Shown piece after piece: positions 26,637-34,501 of a stretch of DNA of 64,000 nucleotides. Below the pieces are notes generated by a model. It did no database searches, had not been told where the DNA came from, and saw only the letters and a program-made list of their open reading frames with translations. The DNA comes from Emcibacter sp048269205 (GTDB lineage: Bacteria > Pseudomonadota > Alphaproteobacteria > Sphingomonadales > Emcibacteraceae): positions 1,612,001 to 1,676,000 of the forward strand of contig NZ_JBLXJC010000001.1 of NCBI RefSeq assembly GCF_048269205.1. Direction: 5' to 3'. Each line of letters starts with the position of its first letter. Positions within the stretch are counted from its first letter, which is position 1. Both the position numbers and the translations under genes were made by a program.

Positions 26637-26680
26637 GCATGTGATAAGTTTTTGGAAAATCAGGGCAACAGGACAGAATT

Positions 26681-27022
26681 ATGGATAACATGGACACACC
26701 GGTGACATTGTCGGCCAGTGCCGCAAAACGGATCTCCACTTTGATCCAGGGTGAAGGTAATCCGGGACTTAAATTCCGTATCGCCGTCAACGGCGGCGGC
26801 TGCTCCGGGTTCCAGTATGACTTCAATCTGGTCAACGACCAGAAGGACGACGATCTGGTTGTGGAACGGGATGGGGTAACCATGCTGGTGGACGGCCTCT
26901 CTCTGCTCTATCTAACGGGCTCCGAAGTGGACTTCGTGGAGGAACTCGCCGGATCCATGTTTGTGGTCAAGAACCCCAACGCCACAGCCTCCTGCGGCTG
27001 CGGTTCCTCTTTCGCTGTCTAA
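26681..27022 (+). CDS. erpA: A-type iron-sulfur carrier protein (ErpA-like)
   Basis: 113 residues. It delivers Fe-S clusters to apoproteins. The three cluster cysteines are in GGGCSGFQYDF (near residue 45) and ASCGCGSSF at the C-terminus, with the spacing of the HesB/IscA family. The start MDNMDTPVTLSASAAKRI resembles ErpA rather than IscA or SufA, but subfamily choice is by eye. It is divergent from dgt; xth follows by 20 bases, probably on the same transcript. Confidence 0.88.
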   Translation: MDNMDTPVTLSASAAKRISTLIQGEGNPGLKFRIAVNGGGCSGFQYDFNLVNDQKDDDLVVERDGVTMLVDGLSLLYLTGSEVDFVEELAGSMFVVKNPNATASCGCGSSFAV

Positions 27023-27042
27023 TACGCCCTATAGGATAATCC

Positions 27043-27819
27043 ATGAAAATAGCGTCCTGGAATGTGAACTCCGTCAAGGCACGGCTGCCACGGGTGGTGG
27101 AATGGCTTTCCGAATTTCAACCCGATGTGGTTCTGCTTCAGGAACTGAAATGCATTGACGAAAATTTCCCCCGCATGGAGATAGAGGACCTGGGCTACAA
27201 TGTGGTCACCCACGGCCAGAAAACCTATAACGGGGTCGCAATCCTGTCGAAATACCCCATAGAGGACGTCATGGTCGGTCTTCCCGGCGATACCAGCGAT
27301 GAACAGGCCCGCTATCTGGAGGCCACCGTCAATACCGTTCGCGTTGCCGCCATTTACCTGCCCAACGGCAACCCTGTGCCGGGGGAAAAGTTTGACTATA
27401 AACTCCGCTGGATGGACCGCCTGATCAAGCGGGCAAAAAAGCTCCTGAAAACTGAAGAGGTCTTTGTGCTGGGCGGGGACTATAACGTCTGCCCCATGGA
27501 TGAAGACTGCTACGCCCCGGAACGCTTTGCCAGTGACGCCCTGTGCATGCCGGAAAGCCGGGATCGGTACTGGACCCTGGTCAACCTGGGCCTGACCGAC
27601 GCCCTGCGCGCCTTTCACCCCAGCGGTCATAACTATACCTATTGGGATTATCAGGCCGGCGCCTGGCAGAAAGACAACGGCCTGCGCATTGACCATTTGC
27701 TGCTCAGCCCCCAGGCGGCCGACAAGCTCAAGGCCTGCGACGTGGACCGCAAGCCGCGCGGCAGGGAAAAAGCCTCTGACCACACCCCGATCTGGTGTGA
27801 ACTGGATGTGGCGGGATAA
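27043..27819 (+). CDS. xth: Exodeoxyribonuclease III
   Basis: 258 residues. AP endonuclease and 3'-5' exonuclease of base excision repair. Motifs are ASWNVNSVKARLP, LQELK (metal Glu), NGNP, GGDYNVCP (catalytic Asp/Asn), HNYTYWDYQ, LRIDHLLLS and the terminal SDHTPIWCELD with the catalytic His. The last 44 bases recur in decayed form at 29576-29619. Confidence 0.95.
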   Translation: MKIASWNVNSVKARLPRVVEWLSEFQPDVVLLQELKCIDENFPRMEIEDLGYNVVTHGQKTYNGVAILSKYPIEDVMVGLPGDTSDEQARYLEATVNTVRVAAIYLPNGNPVPGEKFDYKLRWMDRLIKRAKKLLKTEEVFVLGGDYNVCPMDEDCYAPERFASDALCMPESRDRYWTLVNLGLTDALRAFHPSGHNYTYWDYQAGAWQKDNGLRIDHLLLSPQAADKLKACDVDRKPRGREKASDHTPIWCELDVAG

Positions 27820-27859
27820 CTCTCTGGCCCCAGGAGCCTCTTCACCTGAATACCAAAAG

Positions 27860-27907
27860 TGTAAAATAACCCTGCTTTTGAGTATTGAAGTGTCAGAATT
27901 CTTTACA
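27860..27907. promoter_or_regulatory. Candidate activator site upstream of the PEP-CTERM gene
   Basis: TGTCAG-N5-TTTACA at 27891-27907 is an exact copy of the arm found at 550-566. A partial inverted arm (TGTAAA at 27860) precedes it. Arm starts are 31 bp apart here and 20 bp apart in the first site, a difference of one helical turn. The site ends 76 bp upstream of the sigma-54 promoter. Confidence 0.6.
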
Positions 27908-27983
27908 CAATTGCAATTGTCAGGTTCAGTTTTGAACAATTGATTCAACTTAATCCCCCGGAAAATAACGCACCCAATATAAA

Positions 27984-27998
27984 TGGCATACTAATTGC
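27984..27998 (+). promoter_or_regulatory. Sigma-54 (-24/-12) promoter
   Basis: TGGCATA-CTAA-TTGC has the invariant GG and GC at the correct 15-base span and one change (T for C) in the -24 box. It ends 40 bases before the ATG at 28039, nearly the same distance as in the first secreted gene (43). Confidence 0.8.
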
Positions 27999-28038
27999 TT
28001 TCTACTGGAGATTATTCAATCCAAGAGTGGGGTTATTT

Positions 28039-28608
28039 ATGTTGAAGAAAATATTTTTATTGGCATTTACGATGTGCCTCTTTGCAGGGACGGCAAATGC
28101 TGCACCTATTAAATTCTCCTTCTGGGGAACTGGAAGCGGCACCCTGGATCAAACTGACTTTAATGCAGCCGACTTCACCATTGAGCTGTTTGCAGATACA
28201 AATAATATTACTACGGATGGCTTTACAGAGAGTCTCCTCGCAGATAGCGCAACATTCAGCATTGATGGAGTGGGATCAGGTTTTTTTAGTGAAATACTAA
28301 GGATGTTCACCAATCATATTGGAACTGGACTGGGCAGACCCGCGAACTCGGATCTCATTGATTTTCTGAACACCCCTGAATTAAAATCCTATGACCTGGC
28401 AAGTTCTACAGCAATTTACAGCGAAGCATCCCCTTGTTGCGCATTTGCGTTCAGCGGCCTGACGACCAGTCTTGGCGCATTAGGCTTCTCATCTTACGGT
28501 GAGGTATCCTTTCAGGCAACCCTCACCAATGTCCCGGAACCTGCACCGCTTGCGCTTCTTGGTCTCGGCCTTATGGCACTTGTCTTGGTACGCAAACGCC
28601 GCGGCTAA
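28039..28608 (+). CDS. PEP-CTERM sorting-domain exported protein
   Basis: 189 residues. Signal peptide LKKIFLLAFTMCLFAGTANA, a beta-rich Ser/Thr/Phe-rich middle without a known domain, and a complete C-terminal sorting signal: VPEP, a hydrophobic stretch (LALLGLGLMALVLV) and RKRRG. PEP-CTERM proteins are processed by an exosortase and are usually tied to exopolysaccharide or floc formation; no exosortase gene is in the window. The ATG at 28039 is chosen because the signal peptide begins there; the frame is open further upstream, across the promoter. Codon use is more AT-rich than the neighbours. Confidence 0.88.
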   Translation: MLKKIFLLAFTMCLFAGTANAAPIKFSFWGTGSGTLDQTDFNAADFTIELFADTNNITTDGFTESLLADSATFSIDGVGSGFFSEILRMFTNHIGTGLGRPANSDLIDFLNTPELKSYDLASSTAIYSEASPCCAFAFSGLTTSLGALGFSSYGEVSFQATLTNVPEPAPLALLGLGLMALVLVRKRRG

Positions 28609-28630
28609 TTGTTTTTGCTGCCAGAAATGA

Positions 28631-28655
28631 AAAAGGCCCCCATCGGGGGCCTTTT
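28631..28655. terminator. Bidirectional rho-independent terminator
   Basis: AAAAGGCCCCC, a short loop and GGGGGCCTTTT lie between convergent genes ending at 28608 (+) and 28662 (-). Confidence 0.85.
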
Positions 28656-28661
28656 ATGTAT

Positions 28662-29414
28662 TTATTCCGTATGCTTCTCCAGCAACCTCTTATTGCGCGC
28701 CTGGATGGGGCGATTATTTTCCTGCACCACAGACAGGAATTTGTCGATCTGAGCGGCTGAGGCCTCCAGGGGCTCCGCCACCACATGCCACCTGACACCC
28801 TCAGAACAGGGCGGTGTCGTCAAGGATCCGTTATAGCGCACAAAAGACAAATTGGACGGCAGCAGGTTCGAAGCGTTCACCAGATCGGATGAGACATAGC
28901 CGGTATTGGCGTTCTCAGGCATATGATTCCATAGTGCCGCCAGGTCAGGATTTTCCTGCCCCTCCCTGAACATCACCCCGACGACCGCAAGTTTGCCGCT
29001 GTCATCTTTGTGTACCAGATGCACTTCCAGCGGAAAATGCCTGCCCTCAATGGTATGTTCGCTGGGGGAATGAAAATGAAACTGTAGCAGTTCATATTCG
29101 CGCCCTTCGGACATCAGGGTGCTTCCCGGCTCATAGTTGAGCTGAATGGTGTGGCCGTTGTTCAAAACATCCAGAGCCGTCAACCTGTAATTTGTGACGA
29201 TACCATCGGTGGAGCCACCAATGCGGGCAATATCGATCGGTGACTGTGAACGACCAGAAGAACAGGCATGAAATTTTGGTGAAAGCTCGCCCCAATATTC
29301 CGGGCCATCATGACCGCTATAACTCCAATGGGGTGCGGTAGAGTCCGCGGCTGAAACTACAACGCCGGAAAAAACAAACAGAATTGCTGAAATAAATATA
29401 GTAAGGACCCGCAC
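28662..29414 (-). CDS. Periplasmic alpha-carbonic anhydrase
   Basis: 250 residues with a signal peptide ending VVVSA. It interconverts CO2 and bicarbonate outside the cytoplasm. The alpha-class pattern is clear: HWSYSGHDGPEYWGEL, SGRSQSPIDI, zinc ligands in LQFHFHSPSEH and PLEVHLVH, and NGSLTTPPCSEGVRWHV. Two cysteines (HACSSGRSQ and PPCSEG) fit the usual disulfide. It is convergent with the PEP-CTERM gene; both lie between xth and a decayed copy of its tail. Confidence 0.93.
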   Translation of the reverse strand: MRVLTIFISAILFVFSGVVVSAADSTAPHWSYSGHDGPEYWGELSPKFHACSSGRSQSPIDIARIGGSTDGIVTNYRLTALDVLNNGHTIQLNYEPGSTLMSEGREYELLQFHFHSPSEHTIEGRHFPLEVHLVHKDDSGKLAVVGVMFREGQENPDLAALWNHMPENANTGYVSSDLVNASNLLPSNLSFVRYNGSLTTPPCSEGVRWHVVAEPLEASAAQIDKFLSVVQENNRPIQARNKRLLEKHTE

Positions 29415-29575
29415 GAAAACCTCCTGATTTTATGGGTTTAATCATATACTGGGTGAAACTACGAAGTATTAGTAAATATTAATTCAACAGAAGAATCAAG
29501 GTCTTTGGAATGGCGTGAATAGGTTCAGGGCTCGTCGCCGGGCCATAAACCGCACAGCAAGGAGCAACCATCAAT

Positions 29576-29619
29576 TACACCCCGATCTGGTGTGACCTGA
29601 ATGAGATAAAATAACTCTG
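29576..29619 (+). pseudogene. Decayed direct copy of the xth 3' end
   Basis: The 44 bases match 27781-27824 at about 80 percent, starting with a 19-base identity that covers ACC CCG ATC TGG TGT GA. In frame it reads YTPIWCDLNEIK-stop against HTPIWCELDVAG-stop in xth. Upstream of 29576 similarity fades and the frame is closed by TAA at 29546. It is not a gene; it marks an old duplication or junction. Confidence 0.75.
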
Positions 29620-29621
29620 AT

Positions 29622-30563
29622 TTAGTCCTGCTGTTCCTGCAATAAGCCCTGTACGGAAAGCCCGAAGCGATACCGGAAAGCATAAGCCAACATACTGGCC
29701 ACCATAGCTAATTCCAGTACAGAAATGGCTATACCGATTATAAACATTAGTCCCGAACTTACGAGCGCCCCCAGCCCCAGGCCAAATTCAGCAAGACCGG
29801 CAGGCATTATTGCCAGCGGAACAAATGACATAAGGCTTGAAAACAGCAAAAAAGTAAAAAACAATCCAAGGAACGGCAGATATAGTCCTTTAAGCCGGGC
29901 ACCGAAGGGGATCCGTTGTTCAACCTCAGGTCCAAGTTTATCCCCCAGGCTTCCAGTTACCAAATCTGCTGCATAACGGTAGATGACATACGCAAAAACC
30001 ATGATGGCAAACAGATTGTAGATATTTCCCAGGAAAAACAATTTCGTTTTCAGGGCAGAAATATCAACTCCCCTGGATTTATTGAGAGCGTGCTCTATAC
30101 CTAATATTGAAGGCAAAACCTGAGACAATAGCCAAATCCCAGCAAAAGATATAAGCCCGGATATGATCGAAATCAGGATGAACCAGCCATAATTCCGGAG
30201 AATGCCATTGTAAAACCTTCCAAAACGCCCGGCACACTTGTTCTCCGGCAGACCCAAACCGCGCCGAACCCACTCATTAAAGACACCGACAATTCCAGCT
30301 GATATCAATATGGCAATGGTGACAATGCCCACAAGATTGAGCACCCCGCTTTTCACTAAACTCAAGAGCATAATAATCAATACAGCAGCAAATGTGAGCC
30401 CCACTATCAAGATAAAAGATGAGACAAGTAATGCACTATCCTTAAATGGAGCCAGGAAACTTCCTTTGAATAATTCGACAGGTGGTATCGGATAAAGGTC
30501 AAATTTTTCGGCCAGATTGTCTGTGGATGACCCGTTGATATCGTCACTATTGTTTGAGGTCAT
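29622..30563 (-). CDS. Multi-pass membrane protein of unknown function
   Basis: 313 residues with about six hydrophobic segments (for example ALLVSSFILIVGLTFAAVLIIML, GIVTIAILISAGIVGVF, WFILISIISGLISFAGIWLL, LYLPFLGLFFTFLLFSSL). No domain is recognised and no catalytic motif is evident. The N-terminus is cytoplasmic-looking and polar, with no signal peptide. It ends immediately beside the decayed xth tail. A transport or envelope role cannot be claimed from sequence. Confidence 0.6.
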   Translation of the reverse strand: MTSNNSDDINGSSTDNLAEKFDLYPIPPVELFKGSFLAPFKDSALLVSSFILIVGLTFAAVLIIMLLSLVKSGVLNLVGIVTIAILISAGIVGVFNEWVRRGLGLPENKCAGRFGRFYNGILRNYGWFILISIISGLISFAGIWLLSQVLPSILGIEHALNKSRGVDISALKTKLFFLGNIYNLFAIMVFAYVIYRYAADLVTGSLGDKLGPEVEQRIPFGARLKGLYLPFLGLFFTFLLFSSLMSFVPLAIMPAGLAEFGLGLGALVSSGLMFIIGIAISVLELAMVASMLAYAFRYRFGLSVQGLLQEQQD

Positions 30564-30684
30564 GCTTCCCCTCCCCCATAATATTACAAATATAGAATAA
30601 ATTGATTATTTCCCTGAATAGTCTATCTGCTAAAATGCGAAATGCAATATGTGAGGATTGCAGGGGTCTATTCAGGACAGTTTT

Positions 30685-31095
30685 ATGTACGTCTTTCCAA
30701 CAGACAAACAGATCGAAGAGTTTACCGAGAGCGATCCGGACCAGCCGGTCCTGATGATTAATCTGGTGCGCCTCAGGGAAAATGCCCAGTATCCTGAAAA
30801 CAGTGATCACGGACCCTGCTCTGGCGCCAAAGCCTTTGATACCTATGTTGAAATGGGAACAGAGATAGCCGAAAAAGTCGGCGGCAGAATACTGGTAGGT
30901 GAATCCATCCAGAATATTTTCATAGGACCTGAGGATGAAAAATGGGACAGGTTTTACCTGATCTGGTATCCGAGCATGCGGATGCTGCTTGATCTTCTGT
31001 CTTCGCCGGAATTTATTGCCCTGACCATTCACCGCACCGCAAGCGTTCTTGATGCCCGAATGCTCAAATGCGACGGGTCAAATCTGGGCTTATAA
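30685..31095 (+). CDS. Small soluble protein, possibly DUF1330-like
   Basis: 136 residues from the ATG at 30685, which has AGGACAG upstream; a TTG at 30658 is the alternative. The pattern PVLMINLVRLRENAQYP..AFDTYVEMGTEIAEKVGGRILVG..IWYPSMRMLLDLLSSPEFI matches the ferredoxin-like dimeric alpha/beta-barrel seen in DUF1330 and related proteins. No active site is assigned. The 3' end overlaps the convergent DUF3108 gene by 6 bases. Confidence 0.6.
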   Translation: MYVFPTDKQIEEFTESDPDQPVLMINLVRLRENAQYPENSDHGPCSGAKAFDTYVEMGTEIAEKVGGRILVGESIQNIFIGPEDEKWDRFYLIWYPSMRMLLDLLSSPEFIALTIHRTASVLDARMLKCDGSNLGL

Positions 31096-32022
31096 GTTCC
31101 CCTCCAGGAATTCTTCCCGGCCCTGTCTTGCTTCATCCTCGTCTTCTTCAGTACCTGCCTGCGGTGCGGTGGAATCTTCCTCGTCCATGAATACCTCCAG
31201 GTCAAGCTGTGACAGATAGACCGTTACCGTCCCCCATCCCGTGGGAAATTCACCTTTCACCGGAATAACAAAGGGCAGGTCTTTCCAGGGCACCACCCAG
31301 AGCTTGAAAGTCTGGGGTTCGGTGCTTTCCTTCTTGTCTTCATATTCTCTCTTGCCTTTGATTTTCCCTGACAGCAACCGCTCGGTAAACCCGCAAACAA
31401 TGGCGTCACCTGTATAAAGCGACTTGCGATTTTGCGGCAAAGTCTCGATCGTCGGGCAGCTATAGCTATATTCAACGGCAGCCGAACCGTCAAAGACCGG
31501 ATCGCTGACATATTTCTTATCCCGGGTCATGGTCTGGATATTGGCGCGGTTCTCGGTAAACAGGTTCAGCATATAGGTGAGCGGGTCCACATAGTTCCAG
31601 AATTTCTCCGGTACCGGTTCCCGGACCCATTTTCTGTCTTCGTTATAGATGCCGATGGTTAGCGCCTCGCCGCTCTCGGGCTCCCGCTCCAGAACATGTT
31701 TGTAATGGGTGCTGCCCCAATAGCCCTGCTTCTTGTATATCAACGGCAGGAAATAACCTTCATCGTCAATCTTTCCCTTGGCATAGGTGGTGCTTTCCGC
31801 CTTGCTGAAAAAGCTGAGCAGACCCCGCGTCTTGTAGGAAACCTCCACCTTGTAGCTGTCCCTGGACAGATAAACCTCGGAGGTAATGGTGGAAACGACA
31901 AAGCCGGCCCAGTAGGCATGATAGGTCGCCTGCAGTTTGAATTTTTCATAGGTTTCTTCTGCCCGGGAAAAGCCCGGCAGAAACGACAGGGAGACTATGG
32001 TCAGGCACAATAAGAGCCTCAT
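31090..32022 (-). CDS. DUF3108 periplasmic or envelope protein
   Basis: 310 residues with a signal peptide (LLLCLTIVSLSFLPGFSRA). The DUF3108 pattern is seen in YHAYWAGFVVSTITSEVYLSRDSYKVEVSYKTRGLLSFFSKAESTT and YVDPLTYMLNLF, with a C-terminal acidic tail (EDEDEARQGREE). Beta-rich and lipoprotein-carrier-like; no function is established. It overlaps the preceding transporter gene by 4 bases, so the pair is probably co-expressed. Confidence 0.8.
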   Translation of the reverse strand: MRLLLCLTIVSLSFLPGFSRAEETYEKFKLQATYHAYWAGFVVSTITSEVYLSRDSYKVEVSYKTRGLLSFFSKAESTTYAKGKIDDEGYFLPLIYKKQGYWGSTHYKHVLEREPESGEALTIGIYNEDRKWVREPVPEKFWNYVDPLTYMLNLFTENRANIQTMTRDKKYVSDPVFDGSAAVEYSYSCPTIETLPQNRKSLYTGDAIVCGFTERLLSGKIKGKREYEDKKESTEPQTFKLWVVPWKDLPFVIPVKGEFPTGWGTVTVYLSQLDLEVFMDEEDSTAPQAGTEEDEDEARQGREEFLEGNL

Positions 32023-32744
32023 GCCTTGTCCTCCGCCTCCAGGCTATCATCAGTGGTTTCCAGACTGAAGGGTGTGAAATCGGTCTCGGTATCATAAACA
32101 TCGACACCCTCGGCCTTTTTCAGAGCGCCAACAATACGATAGGTCACCGGGGTCAGCACCGCCTCCCAGCCCACCTTGAGCAGAAAGTTGCTGAACATTA
32201 CCTGGATCACCAGGTCCGTGCTCCAGATGCCGTAAAAAGCTACCGGATAGAAAATCAGACTGTCTGCCGCCTGGCCGATGATGGTCGAACCTATAGTTCG
32301 GGTCCAGAGATGACGCCCTTTCGTCCAGACCTTCATCCTCGCCATCACATAGGCATTGACGATCTCACCGACGAAGAAAGCCGTCAGCGAGGCAAAGACG
32401 ATGCGCGGTACCTGGCCAAAGACGCTGGCATAGATTTCCTGCTGCCCCCAGCCCGGCGCCGGCGGAAGTTTCACCACCACGAAACTCATGAAGGAAGCAA
32501 AGGCCAGACCGGCGAACCCGGCCCATATGACCTTGCGGGCCCGGGCATAGCCATAAACCTCGGTCAGGATATCGCCGAACACATAGGACAGGGGGAAAAA
32601 CAATACACCGGCACCAAAGACGAACGGAGACCCGAACACCTCTAGCGAAGCCACCTTGGCCGGGCCGATCAGGTTGGAACAGACCAGCACGGTAACGAAC
32701 GCCGCCATCACCAGGTCATAATATTTAAATCTGTGAAGCCCCAT
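32019..32744 (-). CDS. Queuosine precursor transporter (YhhQ family)
   Basis: 241 residues, about six helices. The family pattern is YYDLVMAAFVTVLVCSNLIGPAKV, FFPLSYVFGDILTEVYGYARARKVIW, and TIIGQAADSLIFYPVAFYGIW. YhhQ proteins import preQ0 or preQ1 for queuosine synthesis. I looked for a preQ1-type riboswitch in the 160-base leader and saw none. The acidic C-terminal extension (about residues 212-241) is not typical of the family. Confidence 0.85.
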   Translation of the reverse strand: MGLHRFKYYDLVMAAFVTVLVCSNLIGPAKVASLEVFGSPFVFGAGVLFFPLSYVFGDILTEVYGYARARKVIWAGFAGLAFASFMSFVVVKLPPAPGWGQQEIYASVFGQVPRIVFASLTAFFVGEIVNAYVMARMKVWTKGRHLWTRTIGSTIIGQAADSLIFYPVAFYGIWSTDLVIQVMFSNFLLKVGWEAVLTPVTYRIVGALKKAEGVDVYDTETDFTPFSLETTDDSLEAEDKA

Positions 32745-32904
32745 TGTCTGGTTATTTCACCCGGTTACTTAATTGCCAAAAAACTCAACATCTTGTCTTT
32801 TTCATTGGAGCCATTCTGCATAAAAGCCTCTCCCCTGTACAGGAAAAGTCGGCAGATGGCCCGGAAGATGAGATAAACAGCAGGATTCCCCCATATACAG
32901 GAGC

Positions 32905-34392
32905 TCAGTCCGGATAAATCTCGCTCATTAGTACGGATTTGCTATTGCCAAGCCTGATACGGGCGTGTGCCCGGGTAAGCTGCCGGGGGGAATCCACCCC
33001 GCAGCTATGGGCGATGATTTTCACTTCCTTTTCCATGTTTTCTGCATAATGGGCGACCCTGACCGCCTTGTCCTCGGGGTTGAGGCCATATTGCAGTTTT
33101 TTATTGTGCGTGGTGATGCCGGTAGGACAGGTATTCTTGTTGCACTGGAGCGACTGGATACAGCCGAGCGCAAACATATAGCCCCGGGCCGAATTGACAA
33201 AGTCCGCCCCGGCGCAATAGGCCCAGGCCACCTCGGAGGGTGTGATCAGCTTGCCGCTGGCGCAGACCCTGATCCGCTGCCTCAATCCATTCTTCTTGAG
33301 GATGTCCACCACAACGGGAAGGCTTTCCCGGATCGGCACGCCCATATTGTCAATCAGGCTCATGGGCGCCGCACCGGTGCCGCCATCGGCGCTGTCGATG
33401 GTGATGAAATCCGGCGCACTTTCCTCACCACGTTTGTTGATCTCTGTGCACAGGTCGCGGTAGAAATCCTCCGATCCCATCACGCTTTTGAAACCCACCG
33501 GCTTGCCGGTCACGTCCCGCACATGCTGGATCATATCCAAAAGGTCGGCCGGGGATTTCACCTCCGGGTGACGGTTGGGGCTGATGGCGTCCTTGCCGAC
33601 CTCGATACCACGGATTTCAGCAATTTCCGGCGTGACCTTGATGCCCGGCAGGATTCCGCCCTTGCCGGGTTTGGCCCCCTGGCTGAGCTTGATTTCAAAC
33701 ATTTTGACCTGTTCGCGGGCCGCAACGGCCTTCAGTTTTTCTTCGTCAAATCCGCCTTCAGGCCTGCGCACACCGAACTTGGCGGTGCCAATCTGGAAAA
33801 CGATGTCGCAGCCTCCTTCCAGATGGTAGGGAGACAACCCCCCTTCCCCTGTATTCATCCACACCCCGGCCATTTTTGCACCTTTTGACAGGGCCCGGAT
33901 TGCAGGTATCGACAAGGCTCCGTAACTCATGCCGGAAACATTAATCAGGCTGTCGGTCTCGTAAGGTTCCCGGCAGTACGGGCCGATGGTCACCGGCCCC
34001 GGTTCGATAATTTCCTCGTCCAGATGAGGAAAGGCCGTATTGACGAAATAAACTGTACCCACGGGCCGCAGGTCGCGGGTCGAGCCGAAAGCAATAGTGC
34101 TGTCCACATCCTTGGCAGCCCGGTAACACCAGGACCGTTCCGCCCGGTTGAAGGGCATTTCCTCCCGGTCCTGGGCAAAGAAATACTGGCGGAAAAATTC
34201 CCCCAGATGTTCAAAGAAATAGCGAAAGCGGGCGATGACCGGAAAATTCCGCCGGAGCGTGCTTTCGGTCTGGGTCTTGTCCACCACATAAAGGATCAGA
34301 ACCCAGATAATCAGCGTACCGACCACAAACAGGAACATATAAGCCAGTATTTCGATAAAATTGATGGCCAGGCCGGAGAAATTTCCCATCAT
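32905..34392 (-). CDS. FMN-binding glutamate synthase-family protein
   Basis: 495 residues. The N-terminus has a membrane helix (IEILAYMFLFVVGTLIIWVLILYVV) followed by a glutamate-synthase-like barrel: MSYGALSIPAIRALSKGAKMAG, GEGGLSPYHLEGGCDIVFQIGT, KLSQGAKPGKGGILPG, DSADGGTGAAPMSLIDNMG, RVCASGKL, and the Fe-S cysteines of GCIQSLQCNKNTCPTGI. The glutaminase domain of true GltB is absent, so the substrate is unknown. Starts near 34389-34398 (GTG, ATG, ATG) are all possible; 34392 gives 5-base spacing to AGGG. Confidence 0.85.
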   Translation of the reverse strand: MMGNFSGLAINFIEILAYMFLFVVGTLIIWVLILYVVDKTQTESTLRRNFPVIARFRYFFEHLGEFFRQYFFAQDREEMPFNRAERSWCYRAAKDVDSTIAFGSTRDLRPVGTVYFVNTAFPHLDEEIIEPGPVTIGPYCREPYETDSLINVSGMSYGALSIPAIRALSKGAKMAGVWMNTGEGGLSPYHLEGGCDIVFQIGTAKFGVRRPEGGFDEEKLKAVAAREQVKMFEIKLSQGAKPGKGGILPGIKVTPEIAEIRGIEVGKDAISPNRHPEVKSPADLLDMIQHVRDVTGKPVGFKSVMGSEDFYRDLCTEINKRGEESAPDFITIDSADGGTGAAPMSLIDNMGVPIRESLPVVVDILKKNGLRQRIRVCASGKLITPSEVAWAYCAGADFVNSARGYMFALGCIQSLQCNKNTCPTGITTHNKKLQYGLNPEDKAVRVAHYAENMEKEVKIIAHSCGVDSPRQLTRAHARIRLGNSKSVLMSEIYPD

Positions 34393-34444
34393 ATACACCC
34401 TTTGTTTTTCAATAGTTTACACTGGACGAGAATATTATTGAAAC

Positions 34445-34472
34445 GAAAAAAACCCCGGCGTTACCACCGGGG
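34445..34472 (-). terminator. Rho-independent terminator of kynU
   Basis: On the minus strand CCCCGG, an 8-nt loop and CCGGGG are followed by TTTTTTTCG, about 30 bases after the kynU stop. Confidence 0.85.
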
Positions 34473-34501
34473 CCTGAGTTGGACAGTAATGCCGTGACGG
34501 A

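Noticed and set aside
32745..32904. preQ1 riboswitch before the queuosine transporter
   Set aside because: None of the known preQ1 aptamer cores is visible in the leader.
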